Origin: Wenzhouxiangellaceae bacterium
Lineage (GTDB): Bacteria; Pseudomonadota; Gammaproteobacteria; Xanthomonadales; Wenzhouxiangellaceae
Assembly (NCBI GenBank): GCA_028289455.1
Contig: JANQPN010000032.1
Location: 62,001 to 126,000 of the forward strand
Length of the DNA: 64,000 nt
Direction: 5' to 3'
Shown: positions 15,986 through 24,832 of the stretch, piece by piece
Layout of the letters: every line of letters begins with the position of its first letter
Position numbering within the stretch: the stretch's first letter is position 1
Made by a program: the position numbers and the translations under genes
The notes under the pieces: generated by a model
The model's database searches: none
Told to the model about the DNA's origin: nothing
What the model saw: only the letters and a program-made list of their open reading frames with translations

Positions 15986-17083
15986 TTACTGCATATCAGG
16001 TTTGAAATTCGATACATTTCCAGCCATCCGCCACTGATCATTGGTCTTTTCATACAGAGAAACCCAGGCACTGGTGAACTCTAATGGACCCGATACCTGC
16101 CCCTGTGAATCAAAACGCACGCCGTCAGCCTGTATCTGGACAATAATCCAGCCCAGGCTACCGTCTTCAGATACCTTGACCACAGGCCGGATCAGATCGT
16201 TGTAGCTGTTATAGTCACGCGTGCTGAAGATGCTTTCATAAAATGAGCTGAAGTCGCTTCCCTCTGACTGGAAAATCTCCCCCTGATACGCAACCGTATA
16301 AGTTGAAGCCTGGGCAGCCGGCTGTTCGGTGACCGTACGTCCTAACAGGTGCACATCAACAAAATCCTGATGCAGTTTCAACAGCTGCTGTTCATCTGTT
16401 AGCACATCGTATGGCGGGTAATGCGCGTCAACCGGTGTATTGTTGATTCGTAATTCGGTGAATTCATACAGCCAGGGGTCATCAGCATCCTGAATATTCA
16501 GTTCAAACGGTAAGCTCATCCCGTCTACCGTTCTCCAGTCGGAATAGTAGATCCGCACATCAGCTTGATCATCCCGATGAATTGCCCACATAAACGGGCG
16601 CCCTGTTTGTTTCTCAAAATAGAACGTATGCTCATTAGCTTCCCGCCTGGCAGTTACCTGCAGGCAGGCGCAATCATCCAGCTGTATAGCTACCGGTTCA
16701 GCAATTTCATCGAACAAGCGCTCGAAGTGGATCAATGCAGCATGAAACTGATGCAGTATGACAAATTCTGCAAAGTCTTCGCCAACTTCCTGCTGCTGTT
16801 CCCCGTTAAAGTGCCAGTTGTACTTACCCCAGATGCCCAGTGTGGAAAAATTGTCTTGCTCATTGCGGGTGAAAAATGCTTTCAGCGGGTGCCAATAGGT
16901 AGTTTCCACTGGATACTGACGCCCATCGGGCGTTGTTACATTGGCTTTGGCGGTAATACTTTCAAGGCTATTGATAGCACTATCCTCGGCCACAAAAGCC
17001 ATCAGGCCAACTGTTTCAGCGGCCGAAACAGTTGGTAAAACAACCAACCCCGCCACAAACAGCAAAACTCTGAATACCCGCAT
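15986..17083 (-). CDS. Secreted protein with C-terminal NTF2/SnoaL-like region
   Basis: A 365-residue exported protein (signal RVLLFVAGLVVLPTVSAAE). The first two-thirds are beta-rich with many aromatics (TYWHPLKAFFTRNEQ, GIWGKYNWHFNGEQQQ) and a single CAC motif. The C-terminal about 120 residues (LHQDFVDVHLLGRTV through FTSAWVSLYEKTNDQWRMAGNVSNFKP) look like a SnoaL/DUF4440 cone fold that binds small hydrophobic ligands. Function is unknown. A perfect 11-bp inverted repeat covers the signal-peptide cleavage codons. It lies about 90 bases upstream of the aldo-keto reductase on the same strand and may be its operon partner. Confidence 0.6.
   Translation of the reverse strand: MRVFRVLLFVAGLVVLPTVSAAETVGLMAFVAEDSAINSLESITAKANVTTPDGRQYPVETTYWHPLKAFFTRNEQDNFSTLGIWGKYNWHFNGEQQQEVGEDFAEFVILHQFHAALIHFERLFDEIAEPVAIQLDDCACLQVTARREANEHTFYFEKQTGRPFMWAIHRDDQADVRIYYSDWRTVDGMSLPFELNIQDADDPWLYEFTELRINNTPVDAHYPPYDVLTDEQQLLKLHQDFVDVHLLGRTVTEQPAAQASTYTVAYQGEIFQSEGSDFSSFYESIFSTRDYNSYNDLIRPVVKVSEDGSLGWIIVQIQADGVRFDSQGQVSGPLEFTSAWVSLYEKTNDQWRMAGNVSNFKPDMQ
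17007..17035. repeat. 11-bp perfect inverted repeat within signal-peptide codons
   Basis: CCAACTGTTTC (17007-17017) and GAAACAGTTGG (17025-17035) are separated by AGCGGCC. The hairpin falls at codons 17-26 of the gene at 15986-17083, over the signal-peptidase cleavage region. It may fold in the mRNA early in translation or may simply reflect the near-symmetric amino acids TVSAAETV. Confidence 0.6.
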
Positions 17084-17221
17084 ATCGATACCTGATTATT
17101 GTTTATGCGAGATTGTAACTGTCAATCAGTCAGCAGCCCATTGTTCTGCGATATGCACTGATAAAAACGCGATGATCACATAAACTCCTATGCAGGAACG
17201 ATTATGTCATGATCAAATTTC

Positions 17222-17641
17222 TCAACATCTGCCTCCCCCGGAAAACCAGGACAAAACCTCTAAGAATACATACCAGCCATTCCCTTCGTAGCGTGGCTTA
17301 TCACCATACATTTCAATTATCTTTGCAACTTCAGCTTTATCAAACCAAATTCCAGTGCAATGTGTGCACACATCAATCTCGATATCATCAATCAAAACCA
17401 ATGACATTTTTGTGCTGCAGTTTGGGCAGTTAATCTTTGAGCTTGGACTCAACTGTTGTCTATCAATTAACTGAAGCACATCAGTCTGGTGAATGACTTT
17501 AAACCGGTCAACACCGATAGCCGTCAGGAAAATACCTGAGCACCCTTTGCACACGTGCCCCACCACTTCTTCCTTTTGACGGAAATCAAGATCAGAGTGA
17601 TCATGTGGACACTGCATGCTATCCAAGCTACAGAATTCCAT
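17222..17641 (-). CDS. zf-TFIIB domain protein, copy 1
   Basis: A 139-residue, Cys-rich cytoplasmic protein. An N-terminal CPHD...CKGC pair is followed by a classic zf-TFIIB ribbon, CPNC...CTHCTGIWFDKAEV. The CxGIWFDxxEV signature is typical of this family. The C-terminus is a short hydrophobic/aromatic tail (WYVFLEVLSWFSGGG). A paralogue with the same layout lies at 18624-19058. The start is uncertain: 17641 is the first ATG, 17617 (MQCP) is the minimal start, and 17671 is a TTG. Function is unknown. Confidence 0.7.
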   Translation of the reverse strand: MEFCSLDSMQCPHDHSDLDFRQKEEVVGHVCKGCSGIFLTAIGVDRFKVIHQTDVLQLIDRQQLSPSSKINCPNCSTKMSLVLIDDIEIDVCTHCTGIWFDKAEVAKIIEMYGDKPRYEGNGWYVFLEVLSWFSGGGRC

Positions 17642-17854
17642 AACCAAGGTCGCGTGTGGGAAGTCATGCAATTCTGGGTAATTGCTTACATGGTACCCCG
17701 CGAAGAAAGGTTGAAAGTCGCTTAAGTGTTATCCTGTTAATGCATGGAATGGGAGAATTGACTGACAAAGGTCATCATTAAGTAAAGCAGCTGATATTTA
17801 CCAGTGCTGATTAAATAGCATTACCGTATTATAAAACTTACAGTTGGGGACGCT

Positions 17855-18496
17855 ATGTTTTCGAAGCCAGAACGTTTAGAGATTGATCACCACACCATAA
17901 AAATGATTGTTGGGCTGATCGCGTTGAGCTTAGCGACCTTAACCAGCCTTTTCTCAGCAACCGAAATCACTTCAATCAGTGCGTCTTACCATGAAGGTGG
18001 CTGGGCACGGAATATTTTTGTAGGTTTTTTGTTTGCAATTGCTGCTTTTCTAATGGCTTACAACGGCCGTTCGAGGCCGGAAATGATACTCAGCAAAATC
18101 GCCGGTATTGCAGCCATTGGTATCGCCATGTTTCCCTGCGGCTGTGGAGGCCATGAGGAAATCATCAAGAATGTACATGGCATATCTGCTGCCGTTATGT
18201 TCGGTATTCTGGTTGTGTTTTGTTATTTCTTCTACAAGCGGGCTAGTGACAAAGGACACATCCAGGCCAGGATAAGAGCAATGGCGTATGCAGCCTGTGG
18301 AATCGCCATCTTATTATCTATTCTGGTCATCGCCCTTGATCATCTGATCGGAGGCTCTATCAGCCTGCGTATTCCACGGCTGGTGTTTTATGGTGAAGCA
18401 GTTGGCCTGATCGCATTCGGAATAGCGTGGTTATTGGCCAGCCTGACTTTGCCTGTGATTACCAAAACAGGCGAGCGGCACTCGGTTTTCAGTTGA
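17855..18496 (+). CDS. DUF998-like polytopic membrane protein
   Basis: A 213-residue protein with six predicted membrane helices: after a hydrophilic start, IVGLIALSLATLTSLF, IFVGFLFAIAAFLMAY, IAGIAAIGIAMFPCG, AVMFGILVVFCYFFYK, ACGIAILLSILVIALDH and VGLIAFGIAWLLASLTL. The signature FPCGCGGHE...VHGISA, with the Cys/His cluster between helices, matches the DUF998 pattern, a family of unknown function. It lies between two zf-TFIIB paralogues transcribed on the opposite strand. Confidence 0.7.
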   Translation: MFSKPERLEIDHHTIKMIVGLIALSLATLTSLFSATEITSISASYHEGGWARNIFVGFLFAIAAFLMAYNGRSRPEMILSKIAGIAAIGIAMFPCGCGGHEEIIKNVHGISAAVMFGILVVFCYFFYKRASDKGHIQARIRAMAYAACGIAILLSILVIALDHLIGGSISLRIPRLVFYGEAVGLIAFGIAWLLASLTLPVITKTGERHSVFS

Positions 18497-18623
18497 CCTT
18501 TAATCAAGTGCGCATTCTTGCCCTTGAGTAATAGTGCACTACTGCAGATGTCCGTGACTACAAACGTGGTTTAACAAGTGAGAACTGCTTGTTTTGAACC
18601 CAACCATTTACAAATTTCGGGTC

Positions 18624-19058
18624 TTAGGCACTAATTCCAGTCAATCCGGCTAAAATCTCTAATAGCAATACAGCCAGGCTATCTTTATGGCTGTATGCGG
18701 TTCTCATCTGCTTTAATGTTTCGGTCACCTCATACTGATCAAACCATATAGATTTGCAGTGCCTGCAAATATCAATTTCAGCATCTCCAAAATCTACTGT
18801 CGGCATGAAGCAATTGCAGTTTGGGCAGAGTATTGATGGCTTGGCTATTTGCTGCTTCAGAAATAACGATTCAAGGACATTAGTTTGGTATGTATTGTCA
18901 AACCATTTCACGCTCTTAGTTGGTAAGTAGATACCCTGGCAGGTTTCACATACGTAACCTAAAGCATTTTCCTGATGGCGATAATCCAGATCCGTATGAT
19001 CGCGTGGGCATTGCATAGCATCAATCGTATGATTTGCATCACAGCCTTTCAAATGCAT
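18624..19058 (-). CDS. zf-TFIIB domain protein, copy 2
   Basis: A 144-residue paralogue of the protein at 17222-17641. It has the same order of motifs: MQCPRDHTDLDYR, CETCQGIYLP, CPNC and CRHCKSIWFDQYEV, then a hydrophobic tail (LAVLLLEILAGLTG). The two copies also share a DxMQCP context before the first Cys, which supports starts upstream of MQCP. It is convergent with the DUF998-like gene; a 10-bp palindrome TAGTGCACTA (18532-18541) lies in the gap. Confidence 0.7.
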   Translation of the reverse strand: MHLKGCDANHTIDAMQCPRDHTDLDYRHQENALGYVCETCQGIYLPTKSVKWFDNTYQTNVLESLFLKQQIAKPSILCPNCNCFMPTVDFGDAEIDICRHCKSIWFDQYEVTETLKQMRTAYSHKDSLAVLLLEILAGLTGISA

Positions 19059-19222
19059 AAAGTCATAGGCTCAACAAATGAATTTATCCGACAATTTCTA
19101 TATAGTAATTACAGGAAGGGTATTTACAGCAATGCTGGGCTAAATCAATAATCATTCAGGCCTGCGCAACCTGTCTATCCGCACTTGATTAGCCATGTTA
19201 CATAGATACCCTGGGGGAATGT

Positions 19223-19819
19223 ATGTCGGTTAGCGCATATACATCGGATGTTATCAATGATTATTCAGCTCTGGTCGCTCGAATAGAAGCCGGCGACTCA
19301 CAAGCGGAAATAGAATTCATACAGCGCTTTCAACCCGGCATTCTGGCGCTGGTACGCCGCAAAGCCAGGCCTGGTGATCCAATAGTTGATGACCTTGTTC
19401 AAGATGTTCTTCAACACCTTATCCAAAAAATGCGTGATTCGGCCCTGAATAATCCTAAAGCTTTACCCGCCTATATTCGATCCACCGCAGTGAACATGGT
19501 AATAGCAGAATACCGGCGCCGCGGCCGCCGTGGCGAATATTCAGCCAGTGTTGACGTTGAAACACTGCAATCAACCGACGATCCCAGCCGAAATGCCCAG
19601 CGTGATCAATTGAAGCATTGTGTTCGCGTACTTTTGGCAGAACTGCCTGTTGATCGTGACCGGGAGGTTCTTCGCCGTTTTTACCTGGATGAACAAGACC
19701 GGGATACTGTTTGTACAGAACTGAATATCGACACAAACCACTTTCGCCGTGTACTGCACCGCGCCCGTCAACGATTAAAAGTATTACTTCAACGCTCGGG
19801 CATTGGAGAACTCAGATGA
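19223..19819 (+). CDS. ECF-type sigma-70 factor
   Basis: A 198-residue sigma factor. Region 2 is seen at EFIQRFQPGILALVRRKA...VDDLVQDVLQHLIQKM...LPAYIRSTAVNMVIAEYRRRGRR, and region 4 at LLAELPVDRDREVLRRFYLDEQDRDTVC with the recognition helix TNHFRRVLHRARQRLKVLL. A good RBS (GGGGGA) precedes the ATG. It heads an apparent four-gene operon with a single-TM protein, a lipoprotein and a TPR-CHAT protein, and so probably regulates them. The closest named ECF group cannot be set by eye. Confidence 0.88.
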   Translation: MSVSAYTSDVINDYSALVARIEAGDSQAEIEFIQRFQPGILALVRRKARPGDPIVDDLVQDVLQHLIQKMRDSALNNPKALPAYIRSTAVNMVIAEYRRRGRRGEYSASVDVETLQSTDDPSRNAQRDQLKHCVRVLLAELPVDRDREVLRRFYLDEQDRDTVCTELNIDTNHFRRVLHRARQRLKVLLQRSGIGELR

Positions 19820-19886
19820 GACAGATCAAAACCTTACGTCACCTGATAAATGGGGCAAAGAAAACCGTTATGGGGAGAGCAATATT

Positions 19887-20546
19887 ATGAATAGTGCTTC
19901 CAATGACAAAACTTTGCCGGCCTGGCTGGAATTTGCATGGCTTGAACAATACTTAAGCAGCAGCCTGTCAGACGATGAAATGGAATGGTTCGAGGTCTAT
20001 ATGCTTGATAAACCACATCTGATAGCAGAGATAGAAGCAGACACTGATTTGCGAGACGGGTTGTTGTTGTCCAAGGAAGACCTCAGTCTGTCGAATGCTT
20101 TTTCTGAAAATACTGTGGTCAAGCAATTGCCTGTCGGTAGTGATCAGCGTCGTTGGCTGCCAATGGCATGGGCAGCAAGTCTTTTTGCTGCATTATCTGT
20201 AGGTTGGGTGATATCAGCATTTAATTCTGATGATCAAATCGATCTGATCAGCAGTCCGACACGAATGGTTTTTGACACCATGCGTGGTATCGACAGTCAG
20301 CCTCTGATTCATCCCGGTGACCCGGAAAGCCAATACCTGTTGATTGAAGTTGGTATGCCGCCTGATGCTGAACAAATACAGTTGCATATTGCAGGTGAAC
20401 CGACACAGTCATTGATATTGTCACCGGATAGTTTCGTCAGTTTTCTATTGTCCCGCGAGCGGCTGAGTGACAGCACTCCGCCACGTATTGAATATGTCAG
20501 TGCCGGTAAGGAGCGAGAACGGGAGTTGCCGGTACTGGCTGAATAG
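19887..20546 (+). CDS. Probable membrane anti-sigma factor
   Basis: A 219-residue protein with an acidic N-terminal part (WLEQYLSSSLSDDEMEWFEVYMLDKPHLIAEIEADTDLRDGL), one membrane segment (LPMAWAASLFAALSVGWVISAF) near the middle, and an exported C-terminal part. This layout and its place directly after an ECF gene fit a transmembrane anti-sigma factor. It has no HxxxCxxC zinc motif, so it is not a ZAS-type protein. The ATG at 19887 has the RBS GGGGAGAG; an upstream TTG would overlap the sigma gene. The anti-sigma role is inferred from topology and context. Confidence 0.6.
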   Translation: MNSASNDKTLPAWLEFAWLEQYLSSSLSDDEMEWFEVYMLDKPHLIAEIEADTDLRDGLLLSKEDLSLSNAFSENTVVKQLPVGSDQRRWLPMAWAASLFAALSVGWVISAFNSDDQIDLISSPTRMVFDTMRGIDSQPLIHPGDPESQYLLIEVGMPPDAEQIQLHIAGEPTQSLILSPDSFVSFLLSRERLSDSTPPRIEYVSAGKERERELPVLAE

Positions 20547-20560
20547 CGAGGATAATAATA

Positions 20561-21538
20561 ATGAAAAATATAAACTTCTTAAATATTGGGCTTGCTCTTG
20601 TCATAACTTTAATAACAACAGCTTGTACTCTCTCTTCCATAACAACTGACTGGCCTCAGATAGGACAGCAAGACCCTCTTGATGCTCCTATAGGAGATTG
20701 CAGCCATAGCAATGGCTATGTTTTATTCAAATCGAGTTCGGATTTCAGCACTCAAGAAAGGATGCTAAGCCGTGTTTATTACGATGATACATATATTCAA
20801 GCTCAAGTCCCATCTAGCCAGCAGTGGGTAACCAAATGCCCAGTAACAATCGATCCTGAAATACACGGAACATCTCCAAGACTCTCTACGATTTGCCCTC
20901 AGCAAGACATATTTAATGGCGGCAAACTAAAGATTGTAAAGAAAGGTTCTGGGTTAGCTTTTAAAGTAGAAACTCATTTGGGCACATTCCGAGGAGAACT
21001 GGTTGAAGAGTTGAATCCACATGGCGTCAATGAAGTTGTATGGCTACTTAGCAAAAATGTAACACTGAATGGCTCTTCTTCGCCTGTAAATTATGACTTC
21101 TATATTTTCCTTCAAAAAAATATTTGGGATAGAAAATATTACTTAGTAGAAATATTCGACAAAACCACTCCACAGTGTATTGCAGCACATAGGCCTAATT
21201 ACTTTAACCTATGTATAAATGATGATCATCAAAATCATTGCCAGCTACCACCCTTTCCATATAGTAATAATTTAGGCCAAAATGACCAAAATAACATTCG
21301 AGCTAGACAGAGTGAATCTACAGCTCATTTTAATACTCGTTCTAATACCACAACAAGATTTGACTTATCTGAAACCAGCAGCAGTGACCTTGAACCAATT
21401 AATGAAACTGACGAGATAATTGATATACCTCCAAGTGAATCTATCTCAATAGATGATCCAATAGATTGGGATGATTGGGATCCAGATGATTGGTCCCAAA
21501 CAGCAAGTGGAGCAGGACACGAACCTATCGAAAAGTAA
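20561..21538 (+). CDS. Lipoprotein of unknown function in the CHAT operon
   Basis: A 325-residue predicted lipoprotein (lipobox ITTAC). The body has six or more Cys residues that could form disulfides (for example GDCSHSNG, TKCPVTID, TICPQQD, NLCINDDHQNHC). The last 80 residues are polar and acidic, ending in a Trp/Asp-rich stretch (IDWDDWDPDDW). I recognise no domain. Its base composition is more AT-rich than most of the window, as is the first 700 bases of the CHAT gene, hinting at separate ancestry. It follows the anti-sigma-like gene by 14 bases and ends one base before the CHAT start. Confidence 0.6.
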   Translation: MKNINFLNIGLALVITLITTACTLSSITTDWPQIGQQDPLDAPIGDCSHSNGYVLFKSSSDFSTQERMLSRVYYDDTYIQAQVPSSQQWVTKCPVTIDPEIHGTSPRLSTICPQQDIFNGGKLKIVKKGSGLAFKVETHLGTFRGELVEELNPHGVNEVVWLLSKNVTLNGSSSPVNYDFYIFLQKNIWDRKYYLVEIFDKTTPQCIAAHRPNYFNLCINDDHQNHCQLPPFPYSNNLGQNDQNNIRARQSESTAHFNTRSNTTTRFDLSETSSSDLEPINETDEIIDIPPSESISIDDPIDWDDWDPDDWSQTASGAGHEPIEK

Positions 21539-21539
21539 A

Positions 21540-24500
21540 ATGTGGCATAGAGACCCCCTAGTCGATTATTTTCATAAAGGCCCTTCTATATCGGGCCTTT
21601 ATCAACCATACCTACAAACTAGAATATTAAACTACGTATTCACTCTAGTTATATTCATAATAATGCCTGCCCAATCCCTGGCATTAGTTGAATCTATTGT
21701 CATAGGTGAATCTCTCAATTGCAGCAATAGGCAGGTAATAAACACGGTTTTACCAGCCTTACCTAATCATACACAGCTATTATTATCGCCTGAGTTTCTT
21801 AATGAAAATGCAATACTGGAGATCCAGGAAAATGGCCAAGATGTAGCTATTTCAGGTACCCCTGAAGGATACATTATACAAATCCCACCCCGTTATGGCG
21901 CCGCAGTTTTTCGATTAGCACAACCGTTTGAACTATTTATAAACTCTCAATACATGAGGGCTAGCAACTCCAAAATTAGATTAATTCTGCATTGTGATCT
22001 TGTCAAAGCAAAGAGGCTATGGCAGTGGTATGATGCCACTAACAATTTAACAGCATATTTCTCTGGCGGTGTTGGTAGCTTGAGCGAGTTATTCCCTGAT
22101 ACTGAGCTGAATAATATTGAAAACTCGGTATATGATTCATATACACATGCTCTAGCAATTCACTTACGTGCCCAGGCAATGTTATTGGCGGGTAGAGCAA
22201 CTGATGCTTCTGAAATGTTTGGGCAAGCAGCAGATGCATGGCACTCAGCAGGTGTAGCAACCCATGCTAGTGCAGCAATGGTTGGCCTTGTAGAAGATCT
22301 TAATCGTAGTGGTCAATACAACCGTGTACTTGAATTAACACGCGACCACGAAGATCAACCGGATGGCACCCACTACTACGGTGTTCGCTTGGAAAACGCC
22401 CGCTGCCTAAGCCTTCACTATCTTGGCGAACTCGAACAGGCATCACAATGCTACGCCTGGACCAGTGAGCGCTTTGATGAACTGGATGAAGTTCTCGAGC
22501 TGGCCTCAACCAGTATCAATTTTGCGGCTATCGAAAGAAGTTTGGGCAAAGTGGAATCAGCACGGCGTTTATTACTTGATAGTGTTGAATTGGCCCAGGG
22601 TGCACAATCTTTCAACGCACAGGGGCGGGCACAGTTTGGCCTTTCCGGGCTAGCCCGGGATGAAGGAGATATCGCTGAAGCGCTTTCCCGTCTGCAACTG
22701 GCACAGCAACAGTTCGCTGCAGGTAATGAACGCCGCTGGCAGGCCGCCATATTGATGCGAATGGCTTCATTACTGATCGAGCTACAAGCTTCAGGTGATG
22801 CCAGATCAGCAGCTAATCAGGCATTATCCATGTTGGATGCCGAACATGCGCCTGCACGTGTAGCTGCGGCTCAAGTACTGCTGGCCAGGGTTGAACTGGC
22901 TGACGGTTTTCCTGAACGGGGACTTGATCACGCCGATGCTGCATTGGCTACCTATGTCGAACTGAGTATGCCTGAAGAGATAAGTATTGCCCGTCAATTG
23001 CGCAGCACACTATTGCTACGGGCCGGTTATTTAGATGCGGCCTCCGAGGCACTCAAACAAATACCTAATGACGCATTATTTTCACCATCGCAAAAGGCTC
23101 TGAATAATCAATTGAATGTGGAACTCGCACTGAGATCAGGAAATATTGAACATGCTGCAAAAATGCTGCAGGGAGATGCGCTTGCATCAAACTTGAGAGA
23201 GCGTCTGGAATATGACCGCCTTACTGCTGAGATTAATTGGCGATCAGGATTTCATCATAAAGCTTTTGCCGAATTGCGTACACGAGCTGGAGAGCTGTCT
23301 GAACTTACGCGTAGCACCGGAAACAACTTACTCAAGTATTTATTGAATGAATCGATTGGAAATTTACGCCGGACGGCTATTGACCTGATCGGATATGCAA
23401 TAGAAACAGGCAAACAGGATAAAAGCCAGTTATTAGCTAATTTACAGCCATGGCTGTTATCCACAAGCATCAGCAACAAGACCTCACAACAAGTTGATCA
23501 CCAAGACTCAGACACAGCCCTCACCCGCTTGTTGCTAACGGGTTTCATGTCAGAGCCTGCTGATGATGATGCTCATGCTGTGCACCTTGAACTGCTTAAC
23601 CGACTTACCCGAGATACCGAACTGCCTAATGATACAAGTGCAGTTTCAAAAACCGGTCTTAATGTCATCGATGCACTCACTAAAAACGGTGACCCGCTGT
23701 TGATTCTGATGCGAGGAAGTCATCATTCGCTTCGTCTATGGATTGAACCAGGCAAATCGCCCATTATTACTACAATCGACCACGATAGTTTTGAACAGCA
23801 CCTTGAACCGCTTCGATCAAAATTATCCCAACCGAACAGCAACCTGGCAGAAATAATCAACCATAGTCAATTCTTATCAGAGCAACTGTTCGCGGGTCTG
23901 GATGAAAGACCGATACCAAACAAAATTCAGATATTGAGCAATGATTTTTCAACTGGAATTCCCTGGTCACTTTTGACCTGGCCGGGGGATGAACAACCAT
24001 TGGCGGAACGTGCCACAATCTCATTAGTTATACCTGTTGGAGAAGAAGCCCAGAGCAAGGAATCACCAGGTTTGATAGACGTCATGCTGGCCAGCCAGGA
24101 GGGTAGCATTTTGCCTGATCTCAGTAATGCTGCCGTTGAACCAGTACTCATCCAACAGAATAGCCCTGGCCATGATGTGCGTACGAGCGCATTAAATAAC
24201 CGCCAATCCATACTGGCAGCACTTTCCGAAAAAGGATGGTTACATTTATCGGCGCATGGCCAAACACGCAGTAATCGGCTTATTGCCTCCGGTATTTGGC
24301 TTGAGCCTCAGGAAGAAGGTGATAATCCTCAATTCCTCAGCTGGCTGGATGTTATGCAGCAGGGAGTTAACCGGGATCTTGTTATTCTCAACGCCTGTCA
24401 GCTTGCTGAAAGCAGAAATACAGCAGCTAATGCAGCATTGAATTTTGCCACAGCCATAAGCCGTGCCGGTGCTCGCAACACTATTGCAGCACAATGGCCT

Positions 24501-24692
24501 GTAAGTGACACGGCAAGTGCAATATGGGTTCCTGCTTTCTATCAGTCACTTACCAATACTCCGTCATCAGACCCCTCCCTTGCGCTTGCTGAAGCTCGCC
24601 GGGCAATGCGTGCAAGTCGAGCGTTTCGGCATCCATTTCATTGGGCCGGATGGGTACACATTAGCCGGGTTAATGTTAACTCCATTGAATAA
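21540..24692 (+). CDS. Exported TPR-CHAT caspase-like protease
   Basis: A 1050-residue protein. A hydrophobic signal/anchor (ILNYVFTLVIFIIMPAQSLA) starts about 30 residues in. A beta-rich segment follows, then many TPR-type helical repeats from about residue 200 to 650. The C-terminal CHAT domain has the catalytic pair His906 (in LHLSAHGQT) and Cys953 (in VILNACQLAES). CHAT enzymes are caspase/separase-like proteases. The signal points to the periplasm or membrane, unlike cytoplasmic TPR-CHAT proteases such as Csx29. It is the last gene of the ECF/anti-sigma/lipoprotein operon. The start is uncertain: 21540 is the only ATG that keeps the whole hydrophobic segment, but a terminator-like hairpin lies over codons 13-21. 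Confidence 0.85.
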   Translation: MWHRDPLVDYFHKGPSISGLYQPYLQTRILNYVFTLVIFIIMPAQSLALVESIVIGESLNCSNRQVINTVLPALPNHTQLLLSPEFLNENAILEIQENGQDVAISGTPEGYIIQIPPRYGAAVFRLAQPFELFINSQYMRASNSKIRLILHCDLVKAKRLWQWYDATNNLTAYFSGGVGSLSELFPDTELNNIENSVYDSYTHALAIHLRAQAMLLAGRATDASEMFGQAADAWHSAGVATHASAAMVGLVEDLNRSGQYNRVLELTRDHEDQPDGTHYYGVRLENARCLSLHYLGELEQASQCYAWTSERFDELDEVLELASTSINFAAIERSLGKVESARRLLLDSVELAQGAQSFNAQGRAQFGLSGLARDEGDIAEALSRLQLAQQQFAAGNERRWQAAILMRMASLLIELQASGDARSAANQALSMLDAEHAPARVAAAQVLLARVELADGFPERGLDHADAALATYVELSMPEEISIARQLRSTLLLRAGYLDAASEALKQIPNDALFSPSQKALNNQLNVELALRSGNIEHAAKMLQGDALASNLRERLEYDRLTAEINWRSGFHHKAFAELRTRAGELSELTRSTGNNLLKYLLNESIGNLRRTAIDLIGYAIETGKQDKSQLLANLQPWLLSTSISNKTSQQVDHQDSDTALTRLLLTGFMSEPADDDAHAVHLELLNRLTRDTELPNDTSAVSKTGLNVIDALTKNGDPLLILMRGSHHSLRLWIEPGKSPIITTIDHDSFEQHLEPLRSKLSQPNSNLAEIINHSQFLSEQLFAGLDERPIPNKIQILSNDFSTGIPWSLLTWPGDEQPLAERATISLVIPVGEEAQSKESPGLIDVMLASQEGSILPDLSNAAVEPVLIQQNSPGHDVRTSALNNRQSILAALSEKGWLHLSAHGQTRSNRLIASGIWLEPQEEGDNPQFLSWLDVMQQGVNRDLVILNACQLAESRNTAANAALNFATAISRAGARNTIAAQWPVSDTASAIWVPAFYQSLTNTPSSDPSLALAEARRAMRASRAFRHPFHWAGWVHISRVNVNSIE
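21576..21600 (+). terminator. Terminator- or attenuator-like hairpin at the CHAT gene start
   Basis: AAAGGCCC and GGGCCTTT form a perfect 8-bp GC-rich stem with a 9-base loop, ending in TTTAT. It resembles an intrinsic terminator and lies about 40 bases after the lipoprotein stop, but inside the predicted first codons of the CHAT gene. It could lower CHAT expression relative to the upstream genes, or the CHAT start may lie further downstream. Confidence 0.5.
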
Positions 24693-24832
24693 TTTATTAC
24701 GACTTCAGAATTATTCCGGCACTGGTTTTACATTAACCGTGCATCCACACTTCAACGTAATCCGGCATCCATTTACCGTAGATCATTAAGCACTCAGGCT
24801 AAGTTATGAGCACCCCATGCTAACCTCAGCCG

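Noticed and set aside
18532..18541. 10-bp palindrome TAGTGCACTA as an operator
   Set aside because: Lies between convergent genes where no promoter is expected; probably chance.
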